Shown: one piece after another, positions 7,911 to 16,781 of the stretch | How the letters are laid out: each line of letters starts with the position of its first letter | Position numbering within the stretch: position 1 is the first letter of the stretch | From: an uncultured Alteromonadaceae bacterium | GTDB lineage: Bacteria > Pseudomonadota > Gammaproteobacteria > Enterobacterales > Alteromonadaceae | Reading direction: 5' to 3' | Assembly (NCBI GenBank): GCA_947501935.1 | Contig: CANMXU010000003.1 | Location: forward strand, 62,001-126,000 | DNA: 64,000 nucleotides | Position numbers and translations under genes: made by a program | Notes under the pieces: model-generated | What the model saw: only the letters and a program-made list of their open reading frames with translations | The model's database searches: none | Told to the model about the DNA's origin: nothing

Positions 7911-9404
7911 TTAAATTTTCATCCATGTGGCTTTTATTTCAGTGTACTTACTAAAAGCATGTAATGACTTATCACGGCCATTGCCTGATTGTTTAAAGCC
8001 ACCAAATGGTGCAGTCATATCGCCACCATCCCACTGATTAACCCATACTGAACCCGCTCTCACGGCTTTGCTCATTTGATGGGCTTTCGACAGGTTTGAG
8101 GTCCAAATGCCTGCCGCTAATCCATAAGGCGTGTCGTTAGCGATGGCAATCGCTTCTGCCATTGTTTTAAAAGTGATCACTGATAATACCGAGCCAAAAA
8201 TTTCGTCTTGGGCAATATCCATCGCATTGTCAACTTCGTCAAAAACCGTTGGTTCAATATAAAAACCATCGGCAACCGGTGCTGTCGCATTACCACCACA
8301 GCGTAGTTTTGCACCTTGAATTTTGCCCTTTTCGATATAGCTAAGCACCCGTTCAAATTGCGCTCTATCCACTATGGCGCCAACGTTAGTATTTGGGTCA
8401 AGCGGGTTACCCGGCTGCCAAGATTTTACCGCGGCGATGACTTTTTCAATAAACTCATCTTTAATGCTTTCTTCAATTAATAACCGCGTGCCGGCAGTAC
8501 ATACTTCGCCTTGGTTAAAACAAAACGCCCCTGCTGCCGCTTGTGCGGCATCATCAAGATTAGGTGCATCGGCAAAAATAATATTCGGGCTTTTACCACC
8601 CGCTTCAGTCCAAACGCGTTTCATGTTTGACTGACCAGCATAAACAAATAATTGCTTAGCCACTGCGGTTGAGCCGGTAAATACTAAGGTATCAACATCG
8701 TTGTGTAAGGCCAGTGCTTTACCCACTTCATGACCAAAACCCGGTAATACATTAAATACGCCAGCAGGAATACCAGCTTCGATAGCTAGCGCGGCTAATT
8801 TAATTGCCGTTAAAGGCGATTTTTCTGAAGGCTTAAGTACTACGCTATTGCCCATTGCAAGGGCTGGTCCTAGTTTCCAACAAGCCATTTGCAGCGGAAA
8901 ATTCCACGGCACAATTGCCGCTACTACGCCACAAGGTTCATGGGTAACCAAACCTAAATCATCACTCGCGGTTGGTGCCACTTGGTCGTAAACTTTATCA
9001 ATCGCCTCTGCACTCCAGCGAATACAACGTAAGGTGCCAGCTAAATCAACATGAATAGCGTCAGAAATAGGCTTACCCATATCTAAGGTTTCTAGCAAGG
9101 CTAATTCGTGCTGGTGTTGTTCAATAATATCGGCAAATTTTAATAAGGTCGCTTTACGCTTTACCGGTGCAAGTTTTGACCAACTGCCTTGTTCAAATAC
9201 AGCTCGCGCCGCAGCTACGGCCACATCAGCGTCTTCACTTTGACAACAAGCAATATTGGCTAAGTGACGGCTGTCAATTGGGCTTATGCAATCGAAAGTT
9301 TGCTCAGCAATGGCGTCGGTATATGCACCGTTTATAAAAGCGCGCCCTTCAATAACGAGTTCGCTTGCTTGTGCTTGCCAATAGGCTAAGGTAGATTTTT
9401 CCAT
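7911..9404 (-). CDS. puuC: Aldehyde dehydrogenase, PuuC-like (gamma-glutamyl-aminobutyraldehyde type)
   Basis: 497 residues from the ATG at 9404, which has GGAG 6 nt upstream; a TTG 12 nt further upstream has no such site. It shows the NAD-dependent aldehyde dehydrogenase plan: IVPWNFPLQMACWKLGPALA, KPSEKSPLTAI, FTGSTAVAK, the catalytic Glu in VWTEAGGKSP (about 267) and Cys in FNQGEVCTAGTR (about 300). The segments IRWSAEAIDKVYDQVAPT and SGNGRDKSLHAFSKYTE match E. coli PuuC as I remember it, a cytoplasmic enzyme oxidising the aldehyde made by PuuB in putrescine breakdown. It follows the PuuB-like gene. A KauB-like role (guanidinobutyraldehyde) is an alternative. Confidence 0.85.
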   Translation of the reverse strand: MEKSTLAYWQAQASELVIEGRAFINGAYTDAIAEQTFDCISPIDSRHLANIACCQSEDADVAVAAARAVFEQGSWSKLAPVKRKATLLKFADIIEQHQHELALLETLDMGKPISDAIHVDLAGTLRCIRWSAEAIDKVYDQVAPTASDDLGLVTHEPCGVVAAIVPWNFPLQMACWKLGPALAMGNSVVLKPSEKSPLTAIKLAALAIEAGIPAGVFNVLPGFGHEVGKALALHNDVDTLVFTGSTAVAKQLFVYAGQSNMKRVWTEAGGKSPNIIFADAPNLDDAAQAAAGAFCFNQGEVCTAGTRLLIEESIKDEFIEKVIAAVKSWQPGNPLDPNTNVGAIVDRAQFERVLSYIEKGKIQGAKLRCGGNATAPVADGFYIEPTVFDEVDNAMDIAQDEIFGSVLSVITFKTMAEAIAIANDTPYGLAAGIWTSNLSKAHQMSKAVRAGSVWVNQWDGGDMTAPFGGFKQSGNGRDKSLHAFSKYTEIKATWMKI

Positions 9405-9480
9405 CACTGACTCCAAAAATTACATGCGGCTAATATTGTTAGACTAGCCTTCATTTCAATATTACTAACACGGTAGTTCA

Positions 9481-9528
9481 ATATATTTTACAGCGAGATT
9501 AATTGCAATCTATTACTGTAAAATATAT
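9481..9528. repeat. 13-bp inverted repeat between puuB- and puuC-like genes
   Basis: ATATATTTTACAG (9481-9493) and CTGTAAAATATAT (9516-9528) are perfect complements separated by 22 nt containing ATTGCAAT. No T run follows on the minus strand, so it is more likely a regulatory site or a transcript-processing structure than a terminator. Confidence 0.45.
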
Positions 9529-9556
9529 CAATCATTTATTTTGATTAGTTAGTAAG

Positions 9557-10966
9557 CTAACAAGTAAAGCCAAGGTTAAGCTTATCGAGTAGCTGTAACC
9601 ATAGGCCACGCTTGCCATTATTAGCATCGGCATTCACTAAGGCTTGTTGAGTAAAACGCACACCAAACCATCGAAATGGCTCTGGCGCCCACGGCATTGG
9701 CTTTTTCTGAACAAACTGCATATCTAGAATATCACTCGGCTGATAACCCAATAATTCAATACCAATACGTGCGCCAAAGCGAGTAGCACCAACACCTAAA
9801 CCTGTGTAGCCTATTGCCCAAGCCACACGGCCGTTATAGGTAGAACCTGGTACCATACAAAAACGAGTTGAGGTGGCGATAATACCACTCCAACGGTGGC
9901 TAAATTTCACCCCTGAAAGTTGCGGGAAAGTTTCAAAAAATTCTTTAGAAAGTTGCTCAAAGCGCGCTGGAATATCAGCACAACTTTGATCAGTACCTTT
10001 ATTAAAATAATAGCGAACCGCGCCACCGCCGCCCCAAGTAATACGATTATCTTGAGTAATGCGGTAATAATGAAACATGTTGGCGTGATTACCCAAAGCA
10101 TGGCGGGTTTTATGCCAACCAATACTATCAAGTTGCTCAGGTGTTAATGGCTCTGTCGCTATTTGATAATCCCACACCGGGATCACGGTTTTATTCACTG
10201 CTCTAAGGGGATTCTTATAGGCGTTAGTTGCCATCAATACTTTGTCACTTTCAATAATATGACCGCCGCATTGGGCAAGCATTTTTTCATTACCTAAAGG
10301 CGAAACATCATCAAGCGGGGTATTCTCAAAAATTTGTACACCTAATTCGAGCAATACTCGCTTTAAACCCCAGCAAAGCCGTGCAGGGTCAACAATGCCG
10401 TCTTGGCCATCTCGTCGCCACAATCCAGCCATATATGTTGGCGAATTCACCTGAGCTTGCATTTGAGCTTGGTCAAACCAAACTACGTCGTCGCCTTCAG
10501 CTTTTTCCTGCTCGTAAGCTTTTCGCAGTGCATCAACCGCCCCTTGATTAGTTGCTACTTCAGTTTCGCCAACTTTTTCATAACGGGCATCAATATTATA
10601 ACGCTCAAGCGTTGCCAATAATTCCGCCATATTTTGCTGACCCAGTTCGTATAAACGGGTACTTTCACCGGGGAAATGATGGTCAGTATTGGTTTCGCCA
10701 TGCGCTAAACTAGAATTTAAAAAGCCGCCATTACGACCTGAAGCGCCATCAGCAATAAAGGTTTTTTCAATAAGAATAATATCAGCATCAGGTTTGCGTT
10801 CTTTCGCTTGTAACGCAGCCCAAAGGCCGGTAAAACCACCACCAACAATAAGCAGCTGACACTGTTTGTTTTCAGCTAACGACGGCAATACTTCAGGTTT
10901 CAGATCTTGGTCAAGCCAAAGTGGACAATATTTTGAGCCTTGCAAGGCGGCTAAGTGTGGCTGCAT
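9557..10966 (-). CDS. puuB: FAD-dependent amine oxidase, PuuB-like
   Basis: 469 residues of the DAO/glycine-oxidase fold. The FAD-binding Rossmann motif IVGGGFTGLWAALQ begins near residue 39, followed by ADGASGRNGGF, typical of the gamma-glutamylputrescine oxidase group. The C-terminal region has the usual HRWSGI and GRVAWAIGYTGLGVG segments. The family oxidises a primary amine, usually a gamma-glutamylated polyamine, to the aldehyde with H2O2 release in the cytoplasm. It precedes the PuuC-like gene that would take the product. No glutamylputrescine synthetase (PuuA) or hydrolase (PuuD) is in the window, so either they lie elsewhere or this oxidase acts on free amines. Confidence 0.85.
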   Translation of the reverse strand: MQPHLAALQGSKYCPLWLDQDLKPEVLPSLAENKQCQLLIVGGGFTGLWAALQAKERKPDADIILIEKTFIADGASGRNGGFLNSSLAHGETNTDHHFPGESTRLYELGQQNMAELLATLERYNIDARYEKVGETEVATNQGAVDALRKAYEQEKAEGDDVVWFDQAQMQAQVNSPTYMAGLWRRDGQDGIVDPARLCWGLKRVLLELGVQIFENTPLDDVSPLGNEKMLAQCGGHIIESDKVLMATNAYKNPLRAVNKTVIPVWDYQIATEPLTPEQLDSIGWHKTRHALGNHANMFHYYRITQDNRITWGGGGAVRYYFNKGTDQSCADIPARFEQLSKEFFETFPQLSGVKFSHRWSGIIATSTRFCMVPGSTYNGRVAWAIGYTGLGVGATRFGARIGIELLGYQPSDILDMQFVQKKPMPWAPEPFRWFGVRFTQQALVNADANNGKRGLWLQLLDKLNLGFTC

Positions 10967-11056
10967 ATTTTCTTCCCAGTGCTGGCAATGCCAGTATAGT
11001 TATTCTTATTTTGTGTCTGTCGTATTTTTAATAAAAGTCGCTGTCGCTAAGTTTTG

Positions 11057-12547
11057 CTACTTCAAATACCAACCCCAAGGTTCGTCACTATTAAATTGGG
11101 TGATTTGTTTGGTTTCAAGGTAGTTATTTAAACCCCATTTACCTAACTCTCGGCCAATACCTGATTGTTTATAACCGCCCCAAGGCGCTTCAACAAAGGT
11201 TGGTTGTGAACAATTTACCCAAACTATGCCAGCCTTGAATGCTTTAGCGACACGATCACAGCGCGCTTGGTCTTTCGACATAACCGCCGCAGCTAAACCA
11301 AAGCGGGAATTATTGGCCATAGCAATTGCCTGCGCTTCGGTTTTAAATGCTTTAACACAAACCACAGGGCCAAATATTTCTTCTTGCCAGATCCAGCTAT
11401 CTTCTGGCATGTCAGTTAAAATGGTTGGTTCAAGGTAATAACCTTCGCTTAAATGACTCGGCTTTTTACCACCGCTGGCCAAAGTTGCCCCTTCAGCAAT
11501 AGCGCGTTCAATAGAGGCAAGCACTTTTTGATATTGGGCTTGGTTAACTAAGGGCCCTAATAACACGCCATCAATAGTACCTTCGCCGATAGTAATTTTT
11601 TGCGCTTCAAGCACTAAGCGTTCAAGCAAGGCTGGATATAACGACTCTTCAACCAATACACGAGATGTAGCTGAACACACTTGGCCTTGGTTCCAAAAAA
11701 TACCAAACATGATCCACTCAACCGCTATTTCAATATCGGTATCGTTAAAAATAACTAACGGTGATTTTCCGCCGAGCTCTAAGCTGACGTTTTTAATATT
11801 ACGCGCCGCCATTTCCATAATTTTAGCGCCGGTTGGCACTGAGCCAGTAAAGGCCATTTTATCAACATCTTTGTGCTCCGCTAATGGCTGACCAGCACCT
11901 TGACCAAGGCCTGTAACAATATTTAGTACACCATCAGGCAAACCTGCTTCTATAGCAATATCAGCTAAAGCCAGCGCCGTTAATGGCGTAATTTCTGAAG
12001 GTTTCAGTACCATAGTGCAACCTGCAGCAAGGGCTGGAGCTACTTTCCAAGCCGCCATTAACATTGGGAAATTCCACGGAATAATTGCGCCCGCCACACC
12101 AATAGGTTCTTTAATCGCTTTTGAGCTAAAGCCAGGCTCGCTTAAGGCGATAATTTCTTCGGGGCTTTCATCTAGCTGTTCAGCAAGGTTGGCATAAAAT
12201 TCAAAGGTGCCAGCGGTGTCTTCAATATCCCATTTCGCTTCAGGGAAAGGTTTGCCGTTATCTTTAACTTCAAGTGCTGAAAGTTCATCTATTCGGCGAG
12301 TAATAATTTCTGCTATTTTTCGTAAATAACCACCGCGTTCTTTGCCTGACATTTTTGGCCACGGGCCGTTATCAAATGCTTCACGCGCTGCAGCTACTGC
12401 CGCGTTAATATCTTGTTCGTCACCAGCGCTTACTAAAGCAATAATTTCTTCAGTAGCTGGGTTAATAACATCAAAGGTTTCATCGCCATGTGCGGGCTGC
12501 CATTTACCGGCTATATAGTGTCCTTTGGCTGTTTCTACATTGGTCAT
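11057..12547 (-). CDS. Aminoaldehyde/betaine-aldehyde dehydrogenase
   Basis: 496 residues of the NAD(P)-dependent aldehyde dehydrogenase family. Catalytic Glu is in SLELGGKSP (about 258) and Cys in FWNQGQVCSATSR (about 290); the NAD-binding FTGSVPTG and IIPWNFPMLMAAWK are present. The segment AVEWIMFGIFWNQGQ resembles the plant-type betaine-aldehyde/aminoaldehyde dehydrogenases, which oxidise 3-aminopropionaldehyde and 4-aminobutyraldehyde. In this cluster the simplest job is making beta-alanine or GABA from amine-derived aldehydes, feeding the aminotransferase and MmsA encoded upstream. True betaine aldehyde use is possible but no choline genes are nearby. Confidence 0.85.
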   Translation of the reverse strand: MTNVETAKGHYIAGKWQPAHGDETFDVINPATEEIIALVSAGDEQDINAAVAAAREAFDNGPWPKMSGKERGGYLRKIAEIITRRIDELSALEVKDNGKPFPEAKWDIEDTAGTFEFYANLAEQLDESPEEIIALSEPGFSSKAIKEPIGVAGAIIPWNFPMLMAAWKVAPALAAGCTMVLKPSEITPLTALALADIAIEAGLPDGVLNIVTGLGQGAGQPLAEHKDVDKMAFTGSVPTGAKIMEMAARNIKNVSLELGGKSPLVIFNDTDIEIAVEWIMFGIFWNQGQVCSATSRVLVEESLYPALLERLVLEAQKITIGEGTIDGVLLGPLVNQAQYQKVLASIERAIAEGATLASGGKKPSHLSEGYYLEPTILTDMPEDSWIWQEEIFGPVVCVKAFKTEAQAIAMANNSRFGLAAAVMSKDQARCDRVAKAFKAGIVWVNCSQPTFVEAPWGGYKQSGIGRELGKWGLNNYLETKQITQFNSDEPWGWYLK

Positions 12548-12580
12548 TATTATTGTTACCTTCTTTGAATAAGTTACCTT

Positions 12581-12602
12581 GTCGCACTAAAGTACGACCT
12601 AC
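12581..12602 (-). repeat. REP-like palindromic element
   Basis: A 22-bp element in the gap between the dehydrogenase and cupin genes. It is an exact reverse complement of 16627-16648 (GTAGGTCGTAC... to ...GTGCGAC). The ends pair (GTCG/CGAC) to form a small hairpin. Such elements are mobilised by RAYT transposases in many gammaproteobacteria; none is encoded here. Confidence 0.7.
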
Positions 12603-12638
12603 TAATAAATTTATTAAACCTTGCTACTGAGCTATTTT

Positions 12639-13409
12639 CTACTGAATGATGGTGTAATAAGTTCGCACATTATCTTTAACTTGCCACTGACAGACCGTGC
12701 CTTTAGGGATAAAAAACGCATCGCCGGCATTAAAAATATGGGCTTGTTGATGTTCATCAATGCAGGTTAATTGCCCTGATTGCACATAAATAAATTCATG
12801 ACGAGGAAAGGGCTGAAGCTTGGTTTCAAAGGCATCACTTTGCCAAATACCTGCAACAAACCGGCCTAGATTGTCTTGATATAAGTGTTGCCCTTTGTTG
12901 ACCTTAGTTGGCGTTTTCAGCTCAAAACTGTCGCCTGTTAGTTCAACTTCAAGTTTTTCAGCGCGGTTATCAGGTGAAGCTTGTTGAGCTTGCATTTTTA
13001 TAATGCCATTCGCTGCAGGCTGCTCTGGAATCGGCTCTTGTGGATGTTCAGAAATAACATAAAACTTGCGCAAATAGCCTTGTTGCTGCCACTGACATTC
13101 ATAACCTTTAGCAATAACAAAACCTTCGCCAGCAGCTACAGTTTCAACTTCGCCGGTACTGGTATTTTTAATCGCCGCTTGGCCTTCAAGCACAATCATA
13201 AATTCATCACAGCCGTAAGGACCCGCCACTTCCACCATATCCGTGGTGTCCCAAACGCCAATATATAAACCAAGTTCATCATCTTCAAAATAGCTATGGC
13301 TATGCTGAATAGGTAGTTCTGACTCAAACATTTCTGCTGTTAATTCATCAGCTGTATTGCCAAACCCTTCGGGTGTTCGGCTTAATCTAATTATTTGTTT
13401 TTCCGACAT
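12639..13409 (-). CDS. Two-cupin-domain protein (DUF861/EutQ-like)
   Basis: 256 residues with two cupin-like halves. The first (about residues 40-125) contains the metal/ligand-type motifs GPYGCDEFMIVLEGQAAI and GEGFVIAKGYECQW. The second (about 165-256) repeats them as FPRHEFIYVQSGQLTCI and GDAFFIPKGTVCQW. The parallel CQW endings show an internal duplication. There is no DNA-binding domain and no signal peptide, so it is cytoplasmic. Cupins of this type often accompany amine catabolic dehydrogenases; whether it is an enzyme, a ligand sensor or a detoxifying protein is not known. It lies between two dehydrogenase genes in the same direction, and a terminator separates it from mmsA. Confidence 0.8.
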   Translation of the reverse strand: MSEKQIIRLSRTPEGFGNTADELTAEMFESELPIQHSHSYFEDDELGLYIGVWDTTDMVEVAGPYGCDEFMIVLEGQAAIKNTSTGEVETVAAGEGFVIAKGYECQWQQQGYLRKFYVISEHPQEPIPEQPAANGIIKMQAQQASPDNRAEKLEVELTGDSFELKTPTKVNKGQHLYQDNLGRFVAGIWQSDAFETKLQPFPRHEFIYVQSGQLTCIDEHQQAHIFNAGDAFFIPKGTVCQWQVKDNVRTYYTIIQ

Positions 13410-13523
13410 CTTTTTACTCTGGGTTATTTTTATTATCGGGCTATTTATCTAATATTATTAGCTTAGTGCGCTTAACTTATATTGTCTTATTTTTAATAAA
13501 GATATTGTTACTGTATTGATATA

Positions 13524-13564
13524 AAAACGGGACTGAAGTAATTAACTTCAGTCCCGTTTTATTT
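13524..13564. terminator. Bidirectional terminator between mmsA and cupin gene
   Basis: AAAACGGGACTGAAGT (13524-13539) pairs perfectly with 13545-13560 around a 5-nt loop, with A and T tracts on either side. It lies right after the mmsA stop, so it splits the catabolic cluster into at least two transcripts: aminotransferase-mmsA, then cupin-dehydrogenase-puuB-puuC. Confidence 0.85.
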
Positions 13565-13566
13565 AT

Positions 13567-15057
13567 CTAGCTTGGAAAAGCAAAGCTAACCCCTTCACGT
13601 ACGCCACTTGATGGCCAACGTTGGGTAATGGTTTTACGTTTAGTATAAAAACGCACACCGTCTGGGCCGTAAGCATGTAAATCACCAAATAATGAACGCT
13701 TCCAACCACCAAAGCTGTGATAAGCCACCGGCACAGGTAATGGTACGTTAATACCCACCATGCCTACTTGAATATGGTCTGAGAAATAACGCGCGGCTTC
13801 GCCGTCACGGGTGAAAATACACGTACCGTTACCGTATTCATGGTCGTTAATTAACTGCATTGCTTCGTCCATGGTTTTAACACGAACAACTTGCAATACA
13901 GGGCCAAAAATTTCGGCTTGGTAGCTGTGCATTTCTGGCGTTACGTTATCCATTAAGGTTGCGCCAACAAAGAAACCTTGTGGGTAACCTGCGACGTTAG
14001 GTTCACGGCCGTCAACAACAATTTTCGCCCCTTGGTATTCAGCGCTATTAATATAGCCAACTACTTTTTCTTGATGTGCTTTGGTGATCACTGGGCCAAA
14101 GTCATTGCTGGCATTATCATAAGCGCCAACCGATAAACCTTTCATCGCTTCAGTCATTTTTTCAACTAAGGCATCACCAGCTTCATCACCAACGGCAACC
14201 GCAACTGATAACGCCATACAACGTTCGCCTGACGAACCAAAAGCTGCACCCACTAATTGATTAACGGCATTATCGATATCGGCATCTGGCATAACAATCG
14301 CGTGGTTTTTTGCGCCACCTAAGGCTTGGCAACGTTTACCATTAGCACTTGCTGTTGCATAAATGTGTTCAGCAATTGGCGTTGAACCAACAAAGCTTAC
14401 CGCTTGAATACGCTCATCTGTAAGCAATACATCAACTGCTTCTTTATCACCATTGACAACATTCATTACGCCGTCAGGCAAACCCGCTTCTTTTAATAAC
14501 TGAGCAATATATAAAGTTGAACTTGGATCACGCTCAGACGGTTTTAAGATAAAACAGTTACCACACACAATCGCTAGTGGAAACATCCACATTGGCACCA
14601 TAGCTGGGAAGTTAAACGGGGTAATACCTGCCACAACACCTAAAGGTTGAAATTCACTCCACGAGTCAATATTTGGCCCAACATTACGGCTATGTTCACC
14701 TTTTAATAGTTCTGGTGCGCCACATGCGTATTCAACATTTTCAATACCGCGTTGTAATTCGCCAGCGGCATCATGGCTAATTTTGCCATGTTCTTGACCA
14801 ATAAGTTGGCAAATTGTATCGGCATTTTGCTCTAACAATTCTTTAAAACGAAACATAACACGGGCACGTTTAATTGCTGGCGTATTGCGCCATTCTGGAA
14901 AAGCGGCTTGTGCAGCAGCAATAGCTTGTTCTACCGTTTGCTTTGACGCTAACGCCACTTGCTTTTCAGCTAAACCAGTAGCAGGGTTAAATACGTCTTG
15001 TGTACGCTCAGTATCGGTAATTAATTCACCGTTAATTAAATGGCCAATGGTGTTCAT
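13567..15057 (-). CDS. mmsA: Methylmalonate/malonate-semialdehyde dehydrogenase (CoA-acylating)
   Basis: 496 residues, the family length. It has PFNFPAMVPMWMFPLAIVCGN and KPSERDPSST, and the catalytic Cys in SSGERCMALS (about 279). Where hydrolytic aldehyde dehydrogenases have Glu in ELGGKSP, this has QALGGAKNH, the signature of the CoA-dependent MmsA group, which passes the acyl group to CoA. The enzyme makes propionyl-CoA from methylmalonate semialdehyde or acetyl-CoA from malonate semialdehyde, in the cytoplasm. Because it directly follows a beta-alanine-type aminotransferase gene (71-bp gap), the malonate semialdehyde to acetyl-CoA reaction is the likely role. Confidence 0.95.
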   Translation of the reverse strand: MNTIGHLINGELITDTERTQDVFNPATGLAEKQVALASKQTVEQAIAAAQAAFPEWRNTPAIKRARVMFRFKELLEQNADTICQLIGQEHGKISHDAAGELQRGIENVEYACGAPELLKGEHSRNVGPNIDSWSEFQPLGVVAGITPFNFPAMVPMWMFPLAIVCGNCFILKPSERDPSSTLYIAQLLKEAGLPDGVMNVVNGDKEAVDVLLTDERIQAVSFVGSTPIAEHIYATASANGKRCQALGGAKNHAIVMPDADIDNAVNQLVGAAFGSSGERCMALSVAVAVGDEAGDALVEKMTEAMKGLSVGAYDNASNDFGPVITKAHQEKVVGYINSAEYQGAKIVVDGREPNVAGYPQGFFVGATLMDNVTPEMHSYQAEIFGPVLQVVRVKTMDEAMQLINDHEYGNGTCIFTRDGEAARYFSDHIQVGMVGINVPLPVPVAYHSFGGWKRSLFGDLHAYGPDGVRFYTKRKTITQRWPSSGVREGVSFAFPS

Positions 15058-15128
15058 GTTACTTCCTTAAGTTAAATCTGTGATGGTATTAGTACCAATA
15101 AATTTTGTTATATGTGAGTAATATTTAT

Positions 15129-16475
15129 TTACTCAGTTTCGTTAAGTGATTCACCTAACGCATTAATTAAACTGTCAATTTCCGCAACTTCACTAGTAAA
15201 TGGTAAACCTAGTTGAATGGTGTCGCCGCCATAGCGTACGTAAAAACCTTTTTGCCAACATTTCATTGCCACTTGATAAGGGCGTAAAGCTGGCTGGCCA
15301 TTATTAGGTGCTAACGTTAATGCGCCAGCTAAGCCATAGTTACGAATGTCAGTAACATGTTTACTGCCCGCTAGGCCGTGTAATAATTCTTGAAATTGTG
15401 GCGCTATGGTTTGCACTCGCTCTGGCAATTTATCTTTCGCCAAAATATCTAACGAAGCCAAGCCAGCAGCACAGGCTACCGGATGCGCCGAATAGGTATA
15501 ACCATGAGGCAATTCCAACATATAATCAGCGCCGCCAGTTTCCATGTAGGTGTCGTATATTTCTTGCTTGGCAACTACCGCGCCCATAGGCACAACACCA
15601 TTAGTAAGCTGCTTTGCTATGGTCATCATATCAGGCACCACACCAAAAGCTTCAGAACCGGTATTGGCCCCCATACGACCAAATGCGGTGATCACTTCAT
15701 CAAAAATAAGTAAAATATTATGCTTAGTACAAATTTCACGTAAACGTTTTAAATAACCAATTGGTGGTGGAATAACACCTGCCGAGCCTGCTAATGGTTC
15801 AACAATAACCGCAGCAATATTACTAGCATCATATAGCGCGACCATTTCTTCTAGCTCATCAGCTAAATGCGCACCTTGAGCTGGCATACCTTGAGTGAAT
15901 TTATTTTCAGGCATCATAGTATGTGGCAAATGACCCGCTTCAATACCTTGACCATATAAAGCACGGTTAGGACCGATGCCACCAACGCTGATACCGCCAA
16001 AGTTAACACCGTGATAACCTTTAGCACGACCAATAAAACGGGTTTTGCTGGCTAAGCCTTTTTTACGCCAGTAACCACGTGCCATTTTTAATGCGGTTTC
16101 TACAGATTCTGAACCCGAGCCGGTAAAAAATACTCGGTTCATACCTTCAGGCATTAATTCAGTAATGCGGTGCGCGAGTTCAAATGATTTTGGATGACCA
16201 AATTGAAACGCTGGAGAATAGTCGAGCTCTTTAACTTGTTTACTGACCGCCTCAACAATTTCTGGACGAGAATGGCCAGCGCCACAGGTCCATAAACCTG
16301 ATAAACCATCAAAAATTTTACGACCATTAGCGTCGGTATAATAATTACCTTCGGCGCTAACAATTAATCTAGGATCTTGTTTAAATTGACGATTGCCAGT
16401 GAAAGGCATCCAGTGAGCATCAAGTTGCTCTTGGCTTAAACCACAATAGTTGGTTTTATCATTGTTATTGTTCAT
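15129..16475 (-). CDS. Omega-amino acid:pyruvate aminotransferase (beta-alanine type)
   Basis: 448 residues of the class-III PLP aminotransferase family. Recognisable parts are HWMPFTGNRQFKQDPR at the start, FTGSGSESVETALKMAR (cofactor phosphate binding), IFDEVITAFGRMG and the Schiff-base Lys in TIAKQLTNG (about 287). The start and the LPHGYTYSAHPVACAAG segment closely resemble Pseudomonas omega-amino acid:pyruvate transaminase. It would transfer the amino group of beta-alanine to pyruvate, giving malonate semialdehyde and alanine, with MmsA taking the product. It is divergent from a LysR regulator 306 bp away, the likely controller. Confidence 0.92.
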   Translation of the reverse strand: MNNNNDKTNYCGLSQEQLDAHWMPFTGNRQFKQDPRLIVSAEGNYYTDANGRKIFDGLSGLWTCGAGHSRPEIVEAVSKQVKELDYSPAFQFGHPKSFELAHRITELMPEGMNRVFFTGSGSESVETALKMARGYWRKKGLASKTRFIGRAKGYHGVNFGGISVGGIGPNRALYGQGIEAGHLPHTMMPENKFTQGMPAQGAHLADELEEMVALYDASNIAAVIVEPLAGSAGVIPPPIGYLKRLREICTKHNILLIFDEVITAFGRMGANTGSEAFGVVPDMMTIAKQLTNGVVPMGAVVAKQEIYDTYMETGGADYMLELPHGYTYSAHPVACAAGLASLDILAKDKLPERVQTIAPQFQELLHGLAGSKHVTDIRNYGLAGALTLAPNNGQPALRPYQVAMKCWQKGFYVRYGGDTIQLGLPFTSEVAEIDSLINALGESLNETE

Positions 16476-16626
16476 AAGTCATCTCAACGGCTGAGTGTGC
16501 TGATCGGGTTGACTTCATTATCAACATCCTGATAGTTTATTAAATCCAACAATTTAAAAGTTAAGTTAAGTATTTACTTACCTATTAGCTTTTTATCGTT
16601 TTTCTTGGCTATGCGCTTATTTATTT

Positions 16627-16694
16627 GTAGGTCGTACTTTAGTGCGACAAATCAGCACAGTTTGATAGCATTGTCGGAATAAATTCCGACCTAC
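16627..16694. repeat. Paired REP-like elements (BIME-like) in the 306-bp divergent intergenic region
   Basis: Two head-to-head palindromic units, GTAGGTCGTAC...GTGCGAC (16627-16648) and GTCGGAAT...CCGACCTAC (16673-16694), are separated by 24 nt. The outer GTAGGTCG and CGACCTAC ends also pair with each other, so the whole can form one long stem-loop. The first unit is identical to 12581-12602 inverted. The rest of 16476-16781 must hold the aminotransferase and lysR promoters, which I cannot place with confidence. Confidence 0.7.
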
Positions 16695-16781
16695 AATTTT
16701 GCTTGAGTAATCTACATAGGCATGTAGTTTTTATGGCTTTAGCGCCCGAGCAAAGCCACATAACTGAAAGATTAATAAAAG

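Noticed and set aside
9907..10147. Overlapping open frames on both strands inside the PuuB-like gene
   Set aside because: They lie wholly within a well-supported conserved gene, with no ribosome sites and no family resemblance; frame shadows.
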